A stretch of 39,139 nucleotides of DNA from Pseudomonadota bacterium (GTDB lineage: Bacteria; Desulfobacterota; Desulfarculia; Adiutricales; JAGVGV01), in NCBI GenBank assembly GCA_018830135.1, contig JAHJTB010000479.1, forward strand, positions 1 through 39,139. The letters run 5' to 3'. Every line of letters begins with the position of its first letter. The stretch's first letter is position 1. The notes beneath the pieces are model-generated. The model did no database searches. It was not told the DNA's origin and worked only from the letters and a program-made list of their open reading frames with translations. Position numbers and translations under genes: made by a program. Shown piece after piece: positions 31,004 through 39,139 of this stretch.

Positions 31004-32593
31004 ATGCGCTTTTTGCTCGTCAATCCCTTTTATCCCATATCCGAAACGCCGTCACCGCCGCTGGGCCTGGCCTTCCTGGCCGGGGCCCTGGAACGGGCCG
31101 GGGTGGAAGTCCGGCTGCTGGACCTGGTCGTCCATCCCTATTCCCGGGACCGTCTGGAGGCGCTCATCGATGAATTCCGGCCGGACGCGGTCGGGGCCAC
31201 GGCCGTGACCATGACCTTCGACCATGCCATCGAGATCATCGAAGACGTCAAGCGGGTTGCGCCCGGGGTCCGGACCGTCATGGGCGGCCCCCACGTCAGC
31301 TTTTGCGGACCGGAGACCATGCTCCGGTATTCCGCCCTGGATTTTGTCGTTCTGGGCGAGGGGGAACTGACCATCGTCGAACTGGCCGAAGCCATGGACC
31401 GGGGCTCGGGCTGGGAGCGGATTCCCGGCCTGATCTACCGCCTGGGCCCGGAAATCGTTTCGACCGAATGGCGGGAGCCCGTGGCCGACGTGGACTCGCT
31501 GCCCCAGCCGGCCAGGCACCTCGTGCCCTTGGGCCGCTATCGGGCCCTGGGCATGCCGGTCAGCATGACCACCAGCCGGGGCTGCCCTTTCAACTGCATC
31601 TTCTGCGTCGGCCGGAAAATGGTCGGGGCCAAGGTCCGTTACCGCGACCCGATCCAGGTGGTCGATGAACTGGAATACCTGAGCACCCTGGACTTTCACC
31701 AGATCAATATTGCCGACGACCTGTTCACGGCCAACAAGAAACACTGCCACGCCGTGTGCGACGAGATCATCCGCCGGGGCCTGAAGACCAAGTGGACCTC
31801 TTTTGCCCGGGTGGATACGGTCTCCCGCGAGGTGCTGGCCAAGATGCGGGAGGCCGGCTGCGATGCGGTCAGTTTCGGCATCGAGACGGCCAATGCGGAG
31901 ATACTCAAGACCATCCGCAAGGGCATCACGACCGATCAGGTGGTCGAGGCCATCCAGATGTGCATCGACACCGGGGTGACCCCGTTCGGATCATTCATTC
32001 TGGGCCTTCCCGGAGAGACGCCGGAAACCATCGCGGAGACCCTGGCCTTCGGGGACCGGATCAAGGCCATGGGTACCTCCTACGGTTTCCACCTTCTGGC
32101 GCCCTTCCCCGGGACCGAGGTTCGGGAGCAGAGCGAGAAGTACGGCCTCAAGATACTGACCGACGACTGGCGGGAGTACCACGCCAACCGGTCCATCGTC
32201 GAAACCGAGACGGTAACCCGGGAGATGATGGACGATATCGTCATCGAGTGGGAACGGGAGTTCGACGAATATCTGGGGGACATCAAGCAGCGCCGCGAAC
32301 TGGGCCAGACCACGCCCGAGGAGGCCTGGCCCCTGGACAAGCTCGAACATACGGTCCTGATCTACGACCTGATGATGAACGGGGCCATCGAGGAACGGGG
32401 ACACTGGCCCCAGGGGCCCGGCCCGGTTTCAGAGGCCGAAGCCTTGGCGACCCTGGCCGACCGGATCATGGACCGGACCCGGGAAAGCCGGGCCCAGGTC
32501 GAGAGCACGCTGGGTTATGCCCTGGGAAAAGGCGCGCTTGAACTTCGCGAGGAGGACGGCCTCCTTCGGTGGGCCTGGGTCGAATATTTGTAG
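31004..32593 (+). CDS. B12-binding-domain radical SAM protein 2
   Basis: This 529-residue protein has the same architecture as the preceding radical SAM gene. The N-terminal Rossmann domain shows FLLVNPFYPISETPSPPLGL, EVRLLDLVVHPYSRD, TVMGGPHVSF and VLGEGELTIVELAEAMD. The [4Fe-4S] motif RGCPFNCIFC has C194, C198 and C201, and GIETANAEILKTIRKG and ILGLPGETPETIAETL follow. A C-terminal extension of about 120 residues rich in charged residues (EWEREFDEYLGDIKQRRELG) is absent from protein 1. ATG 31004 has GGGAG upstream. A strong promoter precedes it and a methyltransferase gene follows by 18 bp. The reaction is unknown. Radical methylation or carbon-skeleton chemistry on a lipid or natural product is plausible. 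Confidence 0.87.
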   Translation: MRFLLVNPFYPISETPSPPLGLAFLAGALERAGVEVRLLDLVVHPYSRDRLEALIDEFRPDAVGATAVTMTFDHAIEIIEDVKRVAPGVRTVMGGPHVSFCGPETMLRYSALDFVVLGEGELTIVELAEAMDRGSGWERIPGLIYRLGPEIVSTEWREPVADVDSLPQPARHLVPLGRYRALGMPVSMTTSRGCPFNCIFCVGRKMVGAKVRYRDPIQVVDELEYLSTLDFHQINIADDLFTANKKHCHAVCDEIIRRGLKTKWTSFARVDTVSREVLAKMREAGCDAVSFGIETANAEILKTIRKGITTDQVVEAIQMCIDTGVTPFGSFILGLPGETPETIAETLAFGDRIKAMGTSYGFHLLAPFPGTEVREQSEKYGLKILTDDWREYHANRSIVETETVTREMMDDIVIEWEREFDEYLGDIKQRRELGQTTPEEAWPLDKLEHTVLIYDLMMNGAIEERGHWPQGPGPVSEAEALATLADRIMDRTRESRAQVESTLGYALGKGALELREEDGLLRWAWVEYL

Positions 32594-32611
32594 GAACGGA
32601 GCGGGGAGATC

Positions 32612-33259
32612 ATGGGACCGGACGTCAGGTTGATCGACGAGGTCAAGGGGTTCATGGACGAGGAGGAGGGGCGGCGGCTCTATGAGGCGGCCCTGGAAGC
32701 CGCCCCCATGGGACCTTGCCTGGAGATCGGAAGCTACTGCGGCAAATCGGCGATCTACCTGGGCACGGGCGTCAAAGAGCGCGGCGGCGTCCTGTTTTCC
32801 ATCGATCATCATCGGGGCTCCGAGGAGCAGCAGCCCGGCGAGGAGTATTTCGATCCGGACCTGCTGGACCCCCGCACCGGGCGGATCGACACCTTCTCGC
32901 ATTTCCGGGCCAGCCTGGAAAAGGCGGGCCTGGAAGACACGGTCGTGCCTCTGGTCTGCCGCTCCGAGACGGCGGCCCGGTCCTGGGCCACGCCGCTGAG
33001 CCTGGTCTTCATCGACGGCGGCCATGCCTTCGAGACCGCGTACACGGACTACAACTCCTGGGCCGGCCACCTGATGCCCGGCGGCCTGCTGCTGATCCAC
33101 GATCTGTTCGAGAGGCCCGAGGAAGGGGGCCAGGCCCCCTGGCGGGTCTACCGGGTCGCGGCCGGGTCCGGCCTGTTCAAGGAACTGCCCCGGACCAAGA
33201 CCCTGGGGGTTCTGCGGCGGCTGGACTGCGGCGAAATTCCGGCCAATCTGCCTTATTGA
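32612..33259 (+). CDS. Class I SAM-dependent methyltransferase
   Basis: This 215-residue Rossmann-fold protein has a motif I-like segment PCLEIGSYCGKSAIYLG (about 35-51), a motif II-like VLFSIDHHRGSEE, and LVFIDGGHAFETAYTDYNSWAGHLMPGGLLLIHD, as in the Methyltransf_24 / cephalosporin-hydroxylase-like group. ATG 32612 has GGGGAG upstream, 18 bp after the radical SAM gene, so the two are co-transcribed. It may act on the same substrate as radical SAM protein 2. Substrate and position of methylation cannot be read from the sequence. Confidence 0.82.
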   Translation: MGPDVRLIDEVKGFMDEEEGRRLYEAALEAAPMGPCLEIGSYCGKSAIYLGTGVKERGGVLFSIDHHRGSEEQQPGEEYFDPDLLDPRTGRIDTFSHFRASLEKAGLEDTVVPLVCRSETAARSWATPLSLVFIDGGHAFETAYTDYNSWAGHLMPGGLLLIHDLFERPEEGGQAPWRVYRVAAGSGLFKELPRTKTLGVLRRLDCGEIPANLPY

Positions 33260-33266
33260 ATCCCGA

Positions 33267-33282
33267 GACGGCCCGGGCCGTC
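33267..33282. terminator. Palindrome between convergent methyltransferase genes
   Basis: The perfect 16-bp palindrome GACGGCCCGGGCCGTC spans the 22-bp junction of two convergent genes and includes the last two bases of the minus-strand one. It could be a compact bidirectional terminator hairpin; no T-run is present. Confidence 0.35.
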
Positions 33283-33994
33283 AGCCATCCTTCCGGAAAT
33301 ACAGGACCACGCTTTTCCCGATCAGGGGGTTGAGGAATTCTTCGGCCGCGCGGGTGGCCTTGGGGCGCTTCATCATGTCCCAGACCAGCAGGCGGTGGTA
33401 GAGGTTGACCAGGGCCGAGTCCTGACGGGTCGGTCCGACCAGGCATTTGAGCCACCAGTACGGGGAGTGCAGGGCGTGGGCGTGATGGCCGGCCCAGCAC
33501 CGCAGGCCGGCCTCTTCGATCATCCGGGTCAGTTCCCGAGCCTTGTAGATGCGCACGTGGCCGTCGTTGGCCGCATGGTAGTCCCTGGAGAGGGCCCAGC
33601 AGATGCGTTCCGGCAGCCAGCGCGGGACGCTGACCACGAGATGGCAGCCCGGCTTCAGAATCCGGACCAGTTCGCCCACCGCGGTTTGATGATCGGGGAT
33701 GTGTTCGAGGACCTCGGAACAGATGACCAGGTCGAAGGCGTCGTCGTCAAAGGGCAGGTCGGTCACGCTCGCCGTCAGGCAGGCCGAGGGGCCGCCGCCG
33801 TGCTCCCCCAGTTCCTGGTGGAAGCGCAGGCGCTCCCGGGCCTGGAGGACGTCCGGGTAGCGGAGGTCGGCGCCGATGGCCACCACGTCCTTCCAACGGG
33901 CCGCCTCGGCCAGATGCCGGCCGGAACCGCAGCCGATATCCAGAATCCGGTCACCCGGCTTGAGTTCGAGTCGCTTGAAATCGACGGTAATCAA
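33281..33994 (-). CDS. Class I SAM-dependent methyltransferase
   Basis: This 237-residue methyltransferase of the Methyltransf_11/UbiE type has ILDIGCGSGRHLAEAA (SAM-binding motif I), VAIGADLRYPDVLQAR (motif II), and CSEVLEHIPDHQTAVGELVRILKPGCHLVVSVP (motifs post-II to III). The start is taken as TTG 33994 because a good AAGGAG site (34002-34007 on the opposite strand) lies six bases upstream. An in-frame ATG at 34018 adds eight residues but lacks a site. It overlaps the end of the glycosyltransferase gene by 44 bp, so translation is coupled. Together they suggest methylation of a glycoside or its lipid acceptor, which is an inference. Confidence 0.83.
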   Translation of the reverse strand: MITVDFKRLELKPGDRILDIGCGSGRHLAEAARWKDVVAIGADLRYPDVLQARERLRFHQELGEHGGGPSACLTASVTDLPFDDDAFDLVICSEVLEHIPDHQTAVGELVRILKPGCHLVVSVPRWLPERICWALSRDYHAANDGHVRIYKARELTRMIEEAGLRCWAGHHAHALHSPYWWLKCLVGPTRQDSALVNLYHRLLVWDMMKRPKATRAAEEFLNPLIGKSVVLYFRKDG

Positions 33995-35228
33995 GGATGG
34001 TCTCCTTGTACACTTCAACGGTCTTTTCCGCGGCCTTGGTCCAGGTGAAGGTGTCGTGCACCCGCCGGTAACCCTTGTCAGCCAGTTCCCGGGCCCGATC
34101 CGGATGGTCGAGCAGGGAGACGATGGCCCGGCCCAGGGCCTCCGAATCGCCCGGCGGGACCAGTATCCCGGCGTCGCCCACCACTTCGGGCAGGGCCCCG
34201 CCGGTGGTGCTGATCACCGGCACCCGGCAGGCCATGGCCTCCCCGGCCGGCAGGCCGAAACCTTCGTACAAGGAGGGGACCACGGCCATGGTCGCCCGGG
34301 CGTACTGGCGGATGAATTCATCGTCGTCGATCCGGCCCGTGAAGGTAACCCGGCGTCCCACGTCCAAGTCCTTGATCAGCCGATACAGGTTGCTGCCTTT
34401 CTTGGGCGCCCCGATCACCACCAGGCGCACGTCCCGGGTCCGGGAAATATCGGCCACGGCCTTGAGCAGGACGTGAAGGCCTTTCATGGGAATGTCCGAA
34501 CTGTTGGTGACCATGATCCGGTTCGGCTCCCGCTCGATCCCCGGAAGGGGACGGAAGGTCTCCACGCTGATGCCGTTGGGCACGATCCGGAACCGGCTGG
34601 GAACGATTCCGAAGTCCCGGCTGATATCGTCCCGGGCGCAGGCGGAAACGGTGATGATCTGACGGAACTTCATGGAAACGCGCCGCTGCATGCCGATGAA
34701 ACTGAACCAGCGCATCTCCTTGAGCTTGCTCCAGGGATATCGCGCCGCCCGGATGGCCACGGCCCGGTCCCGCGTAATGGGATGGTGGATGGTGATCGTG
34801 GTGGGTATCCGATTCCTGAGGCCCCACAAGGCGTAGGAAAGGCATTGGTTGTCGTGGACCACGTCGTAATGGTGAAACCGGCGCAGCAGGTATCGCCAGG
34901 CCCGAAACCCGAAGGTCAGGGGCTCGGGAAAGCCCATACTGGAAACGCCCAGCCATTCCACGATGTTGATCGGGTCGCCCAGTTCCTTGAAGGTCGGGAA
35001 ACGAAAGAGATTTTCCGCGTCGTACAAGTCCAGGCAGGGCAGTTGATGGACCGTGACGCCCTCGTCCAGGACCAGCCTGGGCGGGCCGGCGATGACATCC
35101 ACGCGATGCCCCAGGCCCGTCAAGGCCCGACTCAGATTTTTGATATAAACCCCCTGTCCGCCTGAAAAAGGGTTGCTGCGATAGCTCAGCAGGCAGATGC
35201 GCAGGGGGGTGTCGTCAAGCGCGGCCAT
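33951..35228 (-). CDS. GT4-family glycosyltransferase
   Basis: This 425-residue GT-B glycosyltransferase has an N-terminal acceptor half (SNPFSGGQGVYIKNLSRALTGLG, VHDNQCLSYALWGL, TTITIHHPITRDRA) and a nucleotide-sugar half with ITVSACARDDISRDFG, VPNGISVETFRP, NSSDIPMKGLHVLLKAV, and the EX7E motif at E322-E330 (EGFGLPAGE), then GGALPEVVGDAGILVPP. These are standard GT4 retaining-transferase signatures. The start at 35228 has AAAAGG upstream. An open frame extends 60 codons further up but has no ribosome site and is low-complexity. A TetR-type operator lies about 120 bp upstream. The sugar and acceptor are unknown. Confidence 0.9.
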   Translation of the reverse strand: MAALDDTPLRICLLSYRSNPFSGGQGVYIKNLSRALTGLGHRVDVIAGPPRLVLDEGVTVHQLPCLDLYDAENLFRFPTFKELGDPINIVEWLGVSSMGFPEPLTFGFRAWRYLLRRFHHYDVVHDNQCLSYALWGLRNRIPTTITIHHPITRDRAVAIRAARYPWSKLKEMRWFSFIGMQRRVSMKFRQIITVSACARDDISRDFGIVPSRFRIVPNGISVETFRPLPGIEREPNRIMVTNSSDIPMKGLHVLLKAVADISRTRDVRLVVIGAPKKGSNLYRLIKDLDVGRRVTFTGRIDDDEFIRQYARATMAVVPSLYEGFGLPAGEAMACRVPVISTTGGALPEVVGDAGILVPPGDSEALGRAIVSLLDHPDRARELADKGYRRVHDTFTWTKAAEKTVEVYKETILDYRRFQATRTQAG

Positions 35229-35347
35229 GTCAGTACCTTTTGTCACGGGCCAAGTGGGCCCGAAATGTTTTTGCCGTTCGCTTCGTGGTCGGGACTCCGA
35301 TGTCGCCGCCTCGTGCGTTTTCGCCCGGCCGCCCTCCGGCGGCCAAA

Positions 35348-35367
35348 ATGAATGAACAGTCATTCGT
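35348..35367. promoter_or_regulatory. TetR-type operator candidate
   Basis: The inverted repeat GAATGA-ACAG-TCATTC (35350-35365) with outer AT/GT bases resembles the TGAATGA-N4-TCATTCA operators of FadR-like TetR regulators. It lies about 120 bp upstream of the glycosyltransferase start. Whether the TetR protein encoded at 269-1063 binds it is unknown. Confidence 0.55.
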
Positions 35368-35442
35368 AACGCATTCCAGGGACCGGTGACAAGACTTTTT
35401 TTAATCAAATCATATGATCAGAGATCCAAAAACAGGCCGCTT

Positions 35443-35461
35443 CGGCCCGATCACCGGGCCG
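35443..35461 (-). terminator. Hairpin downstream of the transglycosylase gene
   Basis: CGGCCCG / CGGGCCG form a 7-bp stem with a 5-nt loop. Read on the minus strand it is followed about 11 nt later by a T5 run. It may end the transcript of the large gene at 35706. Confidence 0.35.
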
Positions 35462-35705
35462 GGCTCAAGGCTCAATCCTCAAAATATGCCTTTATATTCA
35501 TGCGGTTGTTTGTGTTTGCCCTCCTCGGCCTCGAACCAGACCGGACTTTTGGCCCAGGCCTAATCATCACGGACCCGCCGGCCGAGGCGGGAATGGCCGG
35601 TCGGTCCGGACAACGCGTTCCCTGGGCTGAATCACATACCCAGTTCAGGTATAATTATCCTTAATAATTAAATAATAGTGCGGGTTAGGTCGTGGATCCG
35701 GTCGC

Positions 35706-38700
35706 TCAGGCCCCGTTTTTGGGTTTGGGTTCGTCCGGGGCCTTCGGGGCCAGTCGGTCCAGGTAGGCCGACAGCCGCTGCTGTTTGCGCTCGACCGCCC
35801 CGGGATAGGCCTGGCCTCCGTTGTAGGACAGGGCGACCCGGGCCAGATTGCATCGCGGCGGGCCGTCTTTGGGGGCCGCCACGGTATGCTGTTCGATCAG
35901 TTGCCCCAGGTAGAAGGCGGCCATATAGGTGGCCAGGGTCAGATGGTCCTGGAGCCGTTTGGGCACGCCGGGAACCTGGATGCCCTGTTTGTCCATCTGG
36001 CTTAAGATGAACGGCTTGGTGGGCTCCCATATCTGGAAGGGGCTGGCCGATCTGGAGCGGTCTCCCAGGACGTTGGCGAAATAGCTCTCCTGATGGCTGA
36101 TGGCCACCATCAGGGTCAGGGGCACGCCAAAGGCCTTGGACGCGACGTACAGGTCCTCGGCGAACCGGCGGGCGTATTCGTCGATCTGGTCCGGCTTGTG
36201 GGCGTAGGCGTAGATTTCGTTCGAGGTGATGGCCCGTACGTGGGCCTTGATGTATGGGACCATGATCCGCAGGAACCGGGCCGGTCCCGCTTTTTCCAGT
36301 TCGGGTATGGGCTTGAGCCGTCCGACGAAGGCCACATCGGGGCGGTGGTCCCGCCAGGCCGCGTACCGGTTCGCGTTGGCCAGGATCATGTTCAGGCAGA
36401 TCGACGGATCGGCCCCGAGCAGGCGGTAGTCCCCGTACAGGCGGTCCCAGAAATGGCATTCGGCGGAATCGGCCGACCGGGCCAGAGCGTACAGGGTCTG
36501 GACCTGGGTCAGCTCCGGATAGGCGCCGCGAAAATCATAGGAGATATAAGGAAACTCGCCATCCAGATGCTCGAAGGCGTTGCGAAGGTCCATGAGCTTC
36601 GGCAGGCGAACCGTTTGGCCGGGTTTGAACTGCCGGCGCAGATAACCGATGTATTCTCGGGGTTCCAGGCCCACCTGTCTGGCCAAAGCGCTGATTTCAT
36701 CCCGAACCAGGGCCTCGATTCGTTCGGTCCCCCGGGCCCGATCCCAGGGCCGGGCGAAGCTGGCGTCAAAGGGACGGCCGACCAAAGGACTGTATACGGT
36801 GTCCGGGGCCGGGACGGGCTCCATCCGCAACTGGCCGCCCAGGTTTTCGACCATTCGTTCGCGCCCGGCGGGGTCTTCGAGCAGGGCCGTGGCAATGGAG
36901 GGCTCTTCGGGCAGGGCGAAAACCATTCCCCCGGCCAGAAGCAGGGAATACAGGCCGCGCCGAACCGTCTGTCGGGCCGCCCGGCGGAACTGGTCGCTCC
37001 GGATTTTGGCTGCTCCGGCGGCGGTCAGTTCGGCCAGACGGGCGGCGGCGATGACCGCGGCGTCCTTGAAGCCCTTGTCCCGGTTCAGTTCGACCAGGGC
37101 CTCCCAGACCGCCTGGTTGTCTCCCCCGTACCGGGCAATGGTCCAAAGGAGCAGGCCCAGGCGGTCCTGACCGGCCTCGAGTTCGTCGACCCGGCGGCGG
37201 AATCGGGCCAGTTCGGTCTCCCGTTCCTCCAGGAGGCGGGTCCGGTCCTCCAACTCGGCCTGAAGCCCTGACAAGGCCTCGGCGGACCGGGCGGCGATGT
37301 GGGACGCGCCGACCCAGGCCGCTTCGACCTGGCCGGTCCGGGCTTCGAGTTGGGTCCGGAGCGTCCGAATCTCAGCGCCCCGGGCCACGGCCAGACTCCG
37401 AAAAGACTCCCGATCCGCGTCGGTCTGGCTGAAACGGGAGCGAAGCGAGGCGTGGTCCTTGAGCAAGGACTTGAGCCGGGCCCCGCGGGCCTCCGACTCC
37501 CGGGCGGCCCGTGCCCCGGACCGTTCCAGGGCCTCGGCCCGATCCGTCATGCGAGCCAGGGATTCCCGCAACTCCGTCCGATCGAGTTGGGAGGCCAGAA
37601 GCCCGCTCTCGGACTTCTCCAGGGCCGCTTCGGTCAGGGCCAGGCTCTGCCGGGTTTCTCCCAGACCGGCCCGCAGCCGGGCGATCCGGTTTTCCAGACC
37701 CGCCTTCTCGGCCTGAAGGTCCGAAGACTGCCGTGTCAACCGGCCGAGTTGATGATGAGCATCGGCCAGGGCGGAGGTGTTGGTGAACCAGGCCTGCCAG
37801 AAAAAGGCCAGCAGGGGCTGGAGCGTTTCCAGCCGGGACTTCATCAGGTCATGACTGCGGCTCAGGTGCTCATTCTCGAAGACCCACAAGCGGCGCTCGT
37901 CCTCGATAACACCCAGTTTGGTCCGGAGATTTTCGTTTTCATAGCCCAGCATGTGGACCATCAAAACCAGCAGATCGGAACCCTCGGGCAAGGCGGTGAC
38001 GGTCTCTTGTTCCCTTCGGGGCGGCCCGGTCCACAGACGGACCTGGTCGATGAAAAATTCCAGCAGCGGATACAGATCGGCCAGTTGGTCCTGGAGGGTC
38101 TGGACCTGTCGGCCTCGATGCCGGGCCAGGGCTTCGAAGTCCCCGGCCAGGGACTCCTGGGCCTCGAGCCGGTCGGACATGGCCTTCGAGCGGCCGCGCA
38201 GAATTCCCATTTCGCTTTCCCGGCGGTTGAGAACCTGCCGCAGCCGGGTCACGGAACGGGAAAGCAGTCCGGCGGCTTCTTCGGTCCGGCGGCTTTTTTC
38301 CGCCAGTTGGACAATCTCGCCGGACAGGGTCCGGTTGTCCGCCTCCAGGGCCTCGTTGCGGGCCTTGCCCCGTTCCAGGGCCAGGGCCAGGACCCGGATC
38401 AGGGGGTAGATATCGTCATTGAAATGACGGGCCAGCCCGGTTGCTCTGGAGCGGGCCGAAGCCAGTTCTTCGGTCAGGCGCGACCTTTCGGCCCGCAATC
38501 GCTCCAGTCGATTCCGGGTCTGGTTCAGGGACAGTCCCAGCCGCTTTTCCCGGGTTCCCAGACGGAGCAGTTCGGCCCGGTCCCGGCGCCGACCCGCTTC
38601 CAGGCCCCGGATGCGTATTGCCTGGTTCCGGACCCGGGCCAGGGTCTCAATCTGCTTTTTCAGGCCGACCAGGGAGGTGTAGCCGTCGGACGCGGAACGC

Positions 38701-39139
38701 AGGCGGACCAGGTCGGTTTCGAGTGAAGCGAAAACCGCGGGGTCGGGCTTGGAAAGGACCGCTTCGAGATCGACGGTCACCCGGTCGTGCGAGGCCCGTA
38801 GACGATCCCGCAAGGTGTCCAGATTGCGGCCGGCTTCGGCCAGTTGTACGGCCCCGGTTAGAAGATTGTCCTCCAGAAAGGCGGGTTCGCCGATCAGGGG
38901 CGCCAGTCCGGCCCGGACTTCTCCCAGCCGGAGACGCAGCCGGTCCGCCCGATGCCGCAAAACGGCGCACTGCGCGGCCGCGCCCCGGGACCGGCTGACC
39001 AGGATATCCGCCGCGGACTCCAGCTCCGAGGCCAGACGGCGCCGTTCGGTCTCCCAGTCCCGGACCCCGGCCAGGGCCTCGTTCAAACGGGATTCCAGAT
39101 CGGCCCGGAGCCGGCGGCGCCGCTGCGCTTCTTCCTTCA
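35706..39139 (-). CDS. Giant coiled-coil protein with C-terminal lytic-transglycosylase-like domain (5' end outside window)
   Basis: The frame is open to the right edge; 1,143 codons are visible. An in-frame TTG at 39086 is probably not the start because highly charged coil (KEEAQRRRR) continues upstream. About 650 residues are heptad-rich coiled coil (LEELEAGQDRL-like repeats, many Arg/Glu/Ala/Leu). A short hydrophobic segment, YSLLLAGGMVFALP, may anchor it. The last 330 residues hold HQESYFANVLGDRSRSASPFQIWEP, with the SLT-type catalytic Glu (codon 36087-36089), and ALSYNGGQAYPG near the end, as in soluble lytic transglycosylases that cleave peptidoglycan. The combination suggests a wall-remodelling or scaffold protein. 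It is not a standard Slt70 layout. Confidence 0.75.
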   Translation of the reverse strand, partial: KEEAQRRRRLRADLESRLNEALAGVRDWETERRRLASELESAADILVSRSRGAAAQCAVLRHRADRLRLRLGEVRAGLAPLIGEPAFLEDNLLTGAVQLAEAGRNLDTLRDRLRASHDRVTVDLEAVLSKPDPAVFASLETDLVRLRSASDGYTSLVGLKKQIETLARVRNQAIRIRGLEAGRRRDRAELLRLGTREKRLGLSLNQTRNRLERLRAERSRLTEELASARSRATGLARHFNDDIYPLIRVLALALERGKARNEALEADNRTLSGEIVQLAEKSRRTEEAAGLLSRSVTRLRQVLNRRESEMGILRGRSKAMSDRLEAQESLAGDFEALARHRGRQVQTLQDQLADLYPLLEFFIDQVRLWTGPPRREQETVTALPEGSDLLVLMVHMLGYENENLRTKLGVIEDERRLWVFENEHLSRSHDLMKSRLETLQPLLAFFWQAWFTNTSALADAHHQLGRLTRQSSDLQAEKAGLENRIARLRAGLGETRQSLALTEAALEKSESGLLASQLDRTELRESLARMTDRAEALERSGARAARESEARGARLKSLLKDHASLRSRFSQTDADRESFRSLAVARGAEIRTLRTQLEARTGQVEAAWVGASHIAARSAEALSGLQAELEDRTRLLEERETELARFRRRVDELEAGQDRLGLLLWTIARYGGDNQAVWEALVELNRDKGFKDAAVIAAARLAELTAAGAAKIRSDQFRRAARQTVRRGLYSLLLAGGMVFALPEEPSIATALLEDPAGRERMVENLGGQLRMEPVPAPDTVYSPLVGRPFDASFARPWDRARGTERIEALVRDEISALARQVGLEPREYIGYLRRQFKPGQTVRLPKLMDLRNAFEHLDGEFPYISYDFRGAYPELTQVQTLYALARSADSAECHFWDRLYGDYRLLGADPSICLNMILANANRYAAWRDHRPDVAFVGRLKPIPELEKAGPARFLRIMVPYIKAHVRAITSNEIYAYAHKPDQIDEYARRFAEDLYVASKAFGVPLTLMVAISHQESYFANVLGDRSRSASPFQIWEPTKPFILSQMDKQGIQVPGVPKRLQDHLTLATYMAAFYLGQLIEQHTVAAPKDGPPRCNLARVALSYNGGQAYPGAVERKQQRLSAYLDRLAPKAPDEPKPKNGA

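Larger units (their letters stand above)
35229..35705. other. Intergenic region, 477 bp, upstream of the glycosyltransferase gene
   Basis: There is no credible gene. It contains a TetR-type operator (35348-35367), a hairpin (35443-35461) and AT-rich stretches that stand out from the GC-rich surroundings (35398-35412, 35645-35680). On the minus strand TTGTCA with an 18-bp spacer and TACGAA precede the operator and may form a weak promoter for the glycosyltransferase. A TATAAT at 35650-35655 on the plus strand lacks a good -35 partner. Confidence 0.5.

Noticed and set aside
37299-38726. Plus-strand frame opposite the coiled-coil gene
   Set aside because: Gly/Gln/Pro-rich low-complexity translation with no domain. 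The minus-strand frame continues unbroken through it and ends in a catalytic domain.

Overview
The window is GC-rich, gene-dense bacterial chromosome. It looks like an anaerobic deltaproteobacterium (Desulfobacterota), possibly a sulfate reducer or syntroph. This is an inference from gene content: a radical 4-hydroxyacyl-CoA dehydratase-type enzyme, an HgdB/HgdC-type 2-hydroxyacyl-CoA dehydratase system, FAD/Fe-S 2-hydroxyacid oxidoreductases, a DsrE-family protein and a secreted protein with a CFI-box C-terminus. There are no rRNA, tRNA, CRISPR or transposase genes.

Region 1 (1-10726, + strand) looks like a 4-hydroxyacid/lactone catabolic cluster. It holds the end of an acyl-CoA dehydrogenase, a TetR regulator, three paralogous phosphotransferases of the type that phosphorylates 4-hydroxyacyl-CoAs (LvaA and ACAD10/11-like), and, between the second and third kinase, an AbfD-type dehydratase with its [4Fe-4S] ligands intact. 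These are followed by an exported beta-propeller protein, an acyl-CoA synthetase and a phosphotriesterase-like lactonase. Two mechanisms for removing a 4-hydroxyl group (phosphorylation and radical dehydration) are thus encoded side by side.

Region 2 (10727-13084) contains a complete transcription attenuator. A consensus promoter is followed by a 20-residue leader peptide with seven consecutive Tyr/Phe codons, then mutually exclusive hairpins and a terminator. It lies upstream of a GNAT-domain protein of unknown function, not of a recognisable aromatic biosynthesis gene. A palindromic repeat and a convergent DsrE-family gene follow.

Region 3 (13201-21642) starts with a strong promoter and a glyoxylate aminotransferase, glycolate oxidase GlcD-GlcE fusion, GlcF operon (glycolate to glyoxylate to glycine). 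Then come an SRAP abasic-site protein, a GAF/HD-GYP signalling protein and a secreted anchor-domain protein closed by a terminator.

Region 4 (21667-29486) is a probable operon for 2-hydroxyacids: a GlcD-GlcF type fused dehydrogenase, a lone HgdB-type dehydratase subunit, its ATP-dependent activator, an acyl-CoA ligase and a divergent thiolase.

Region 5 (29604-35228) holds two B12-binding-type radical SAM proteins, two methyltransferases and a GT4 glycosyltransferase, which look like part of a lipid, polysaccharide or secondary-metabolite pathway. Region 6 (35706 to the window end, - strand) is one very large coiled-coil protein with a C-terminal lytic-transglycosylase-like domain, cut by the window edge.
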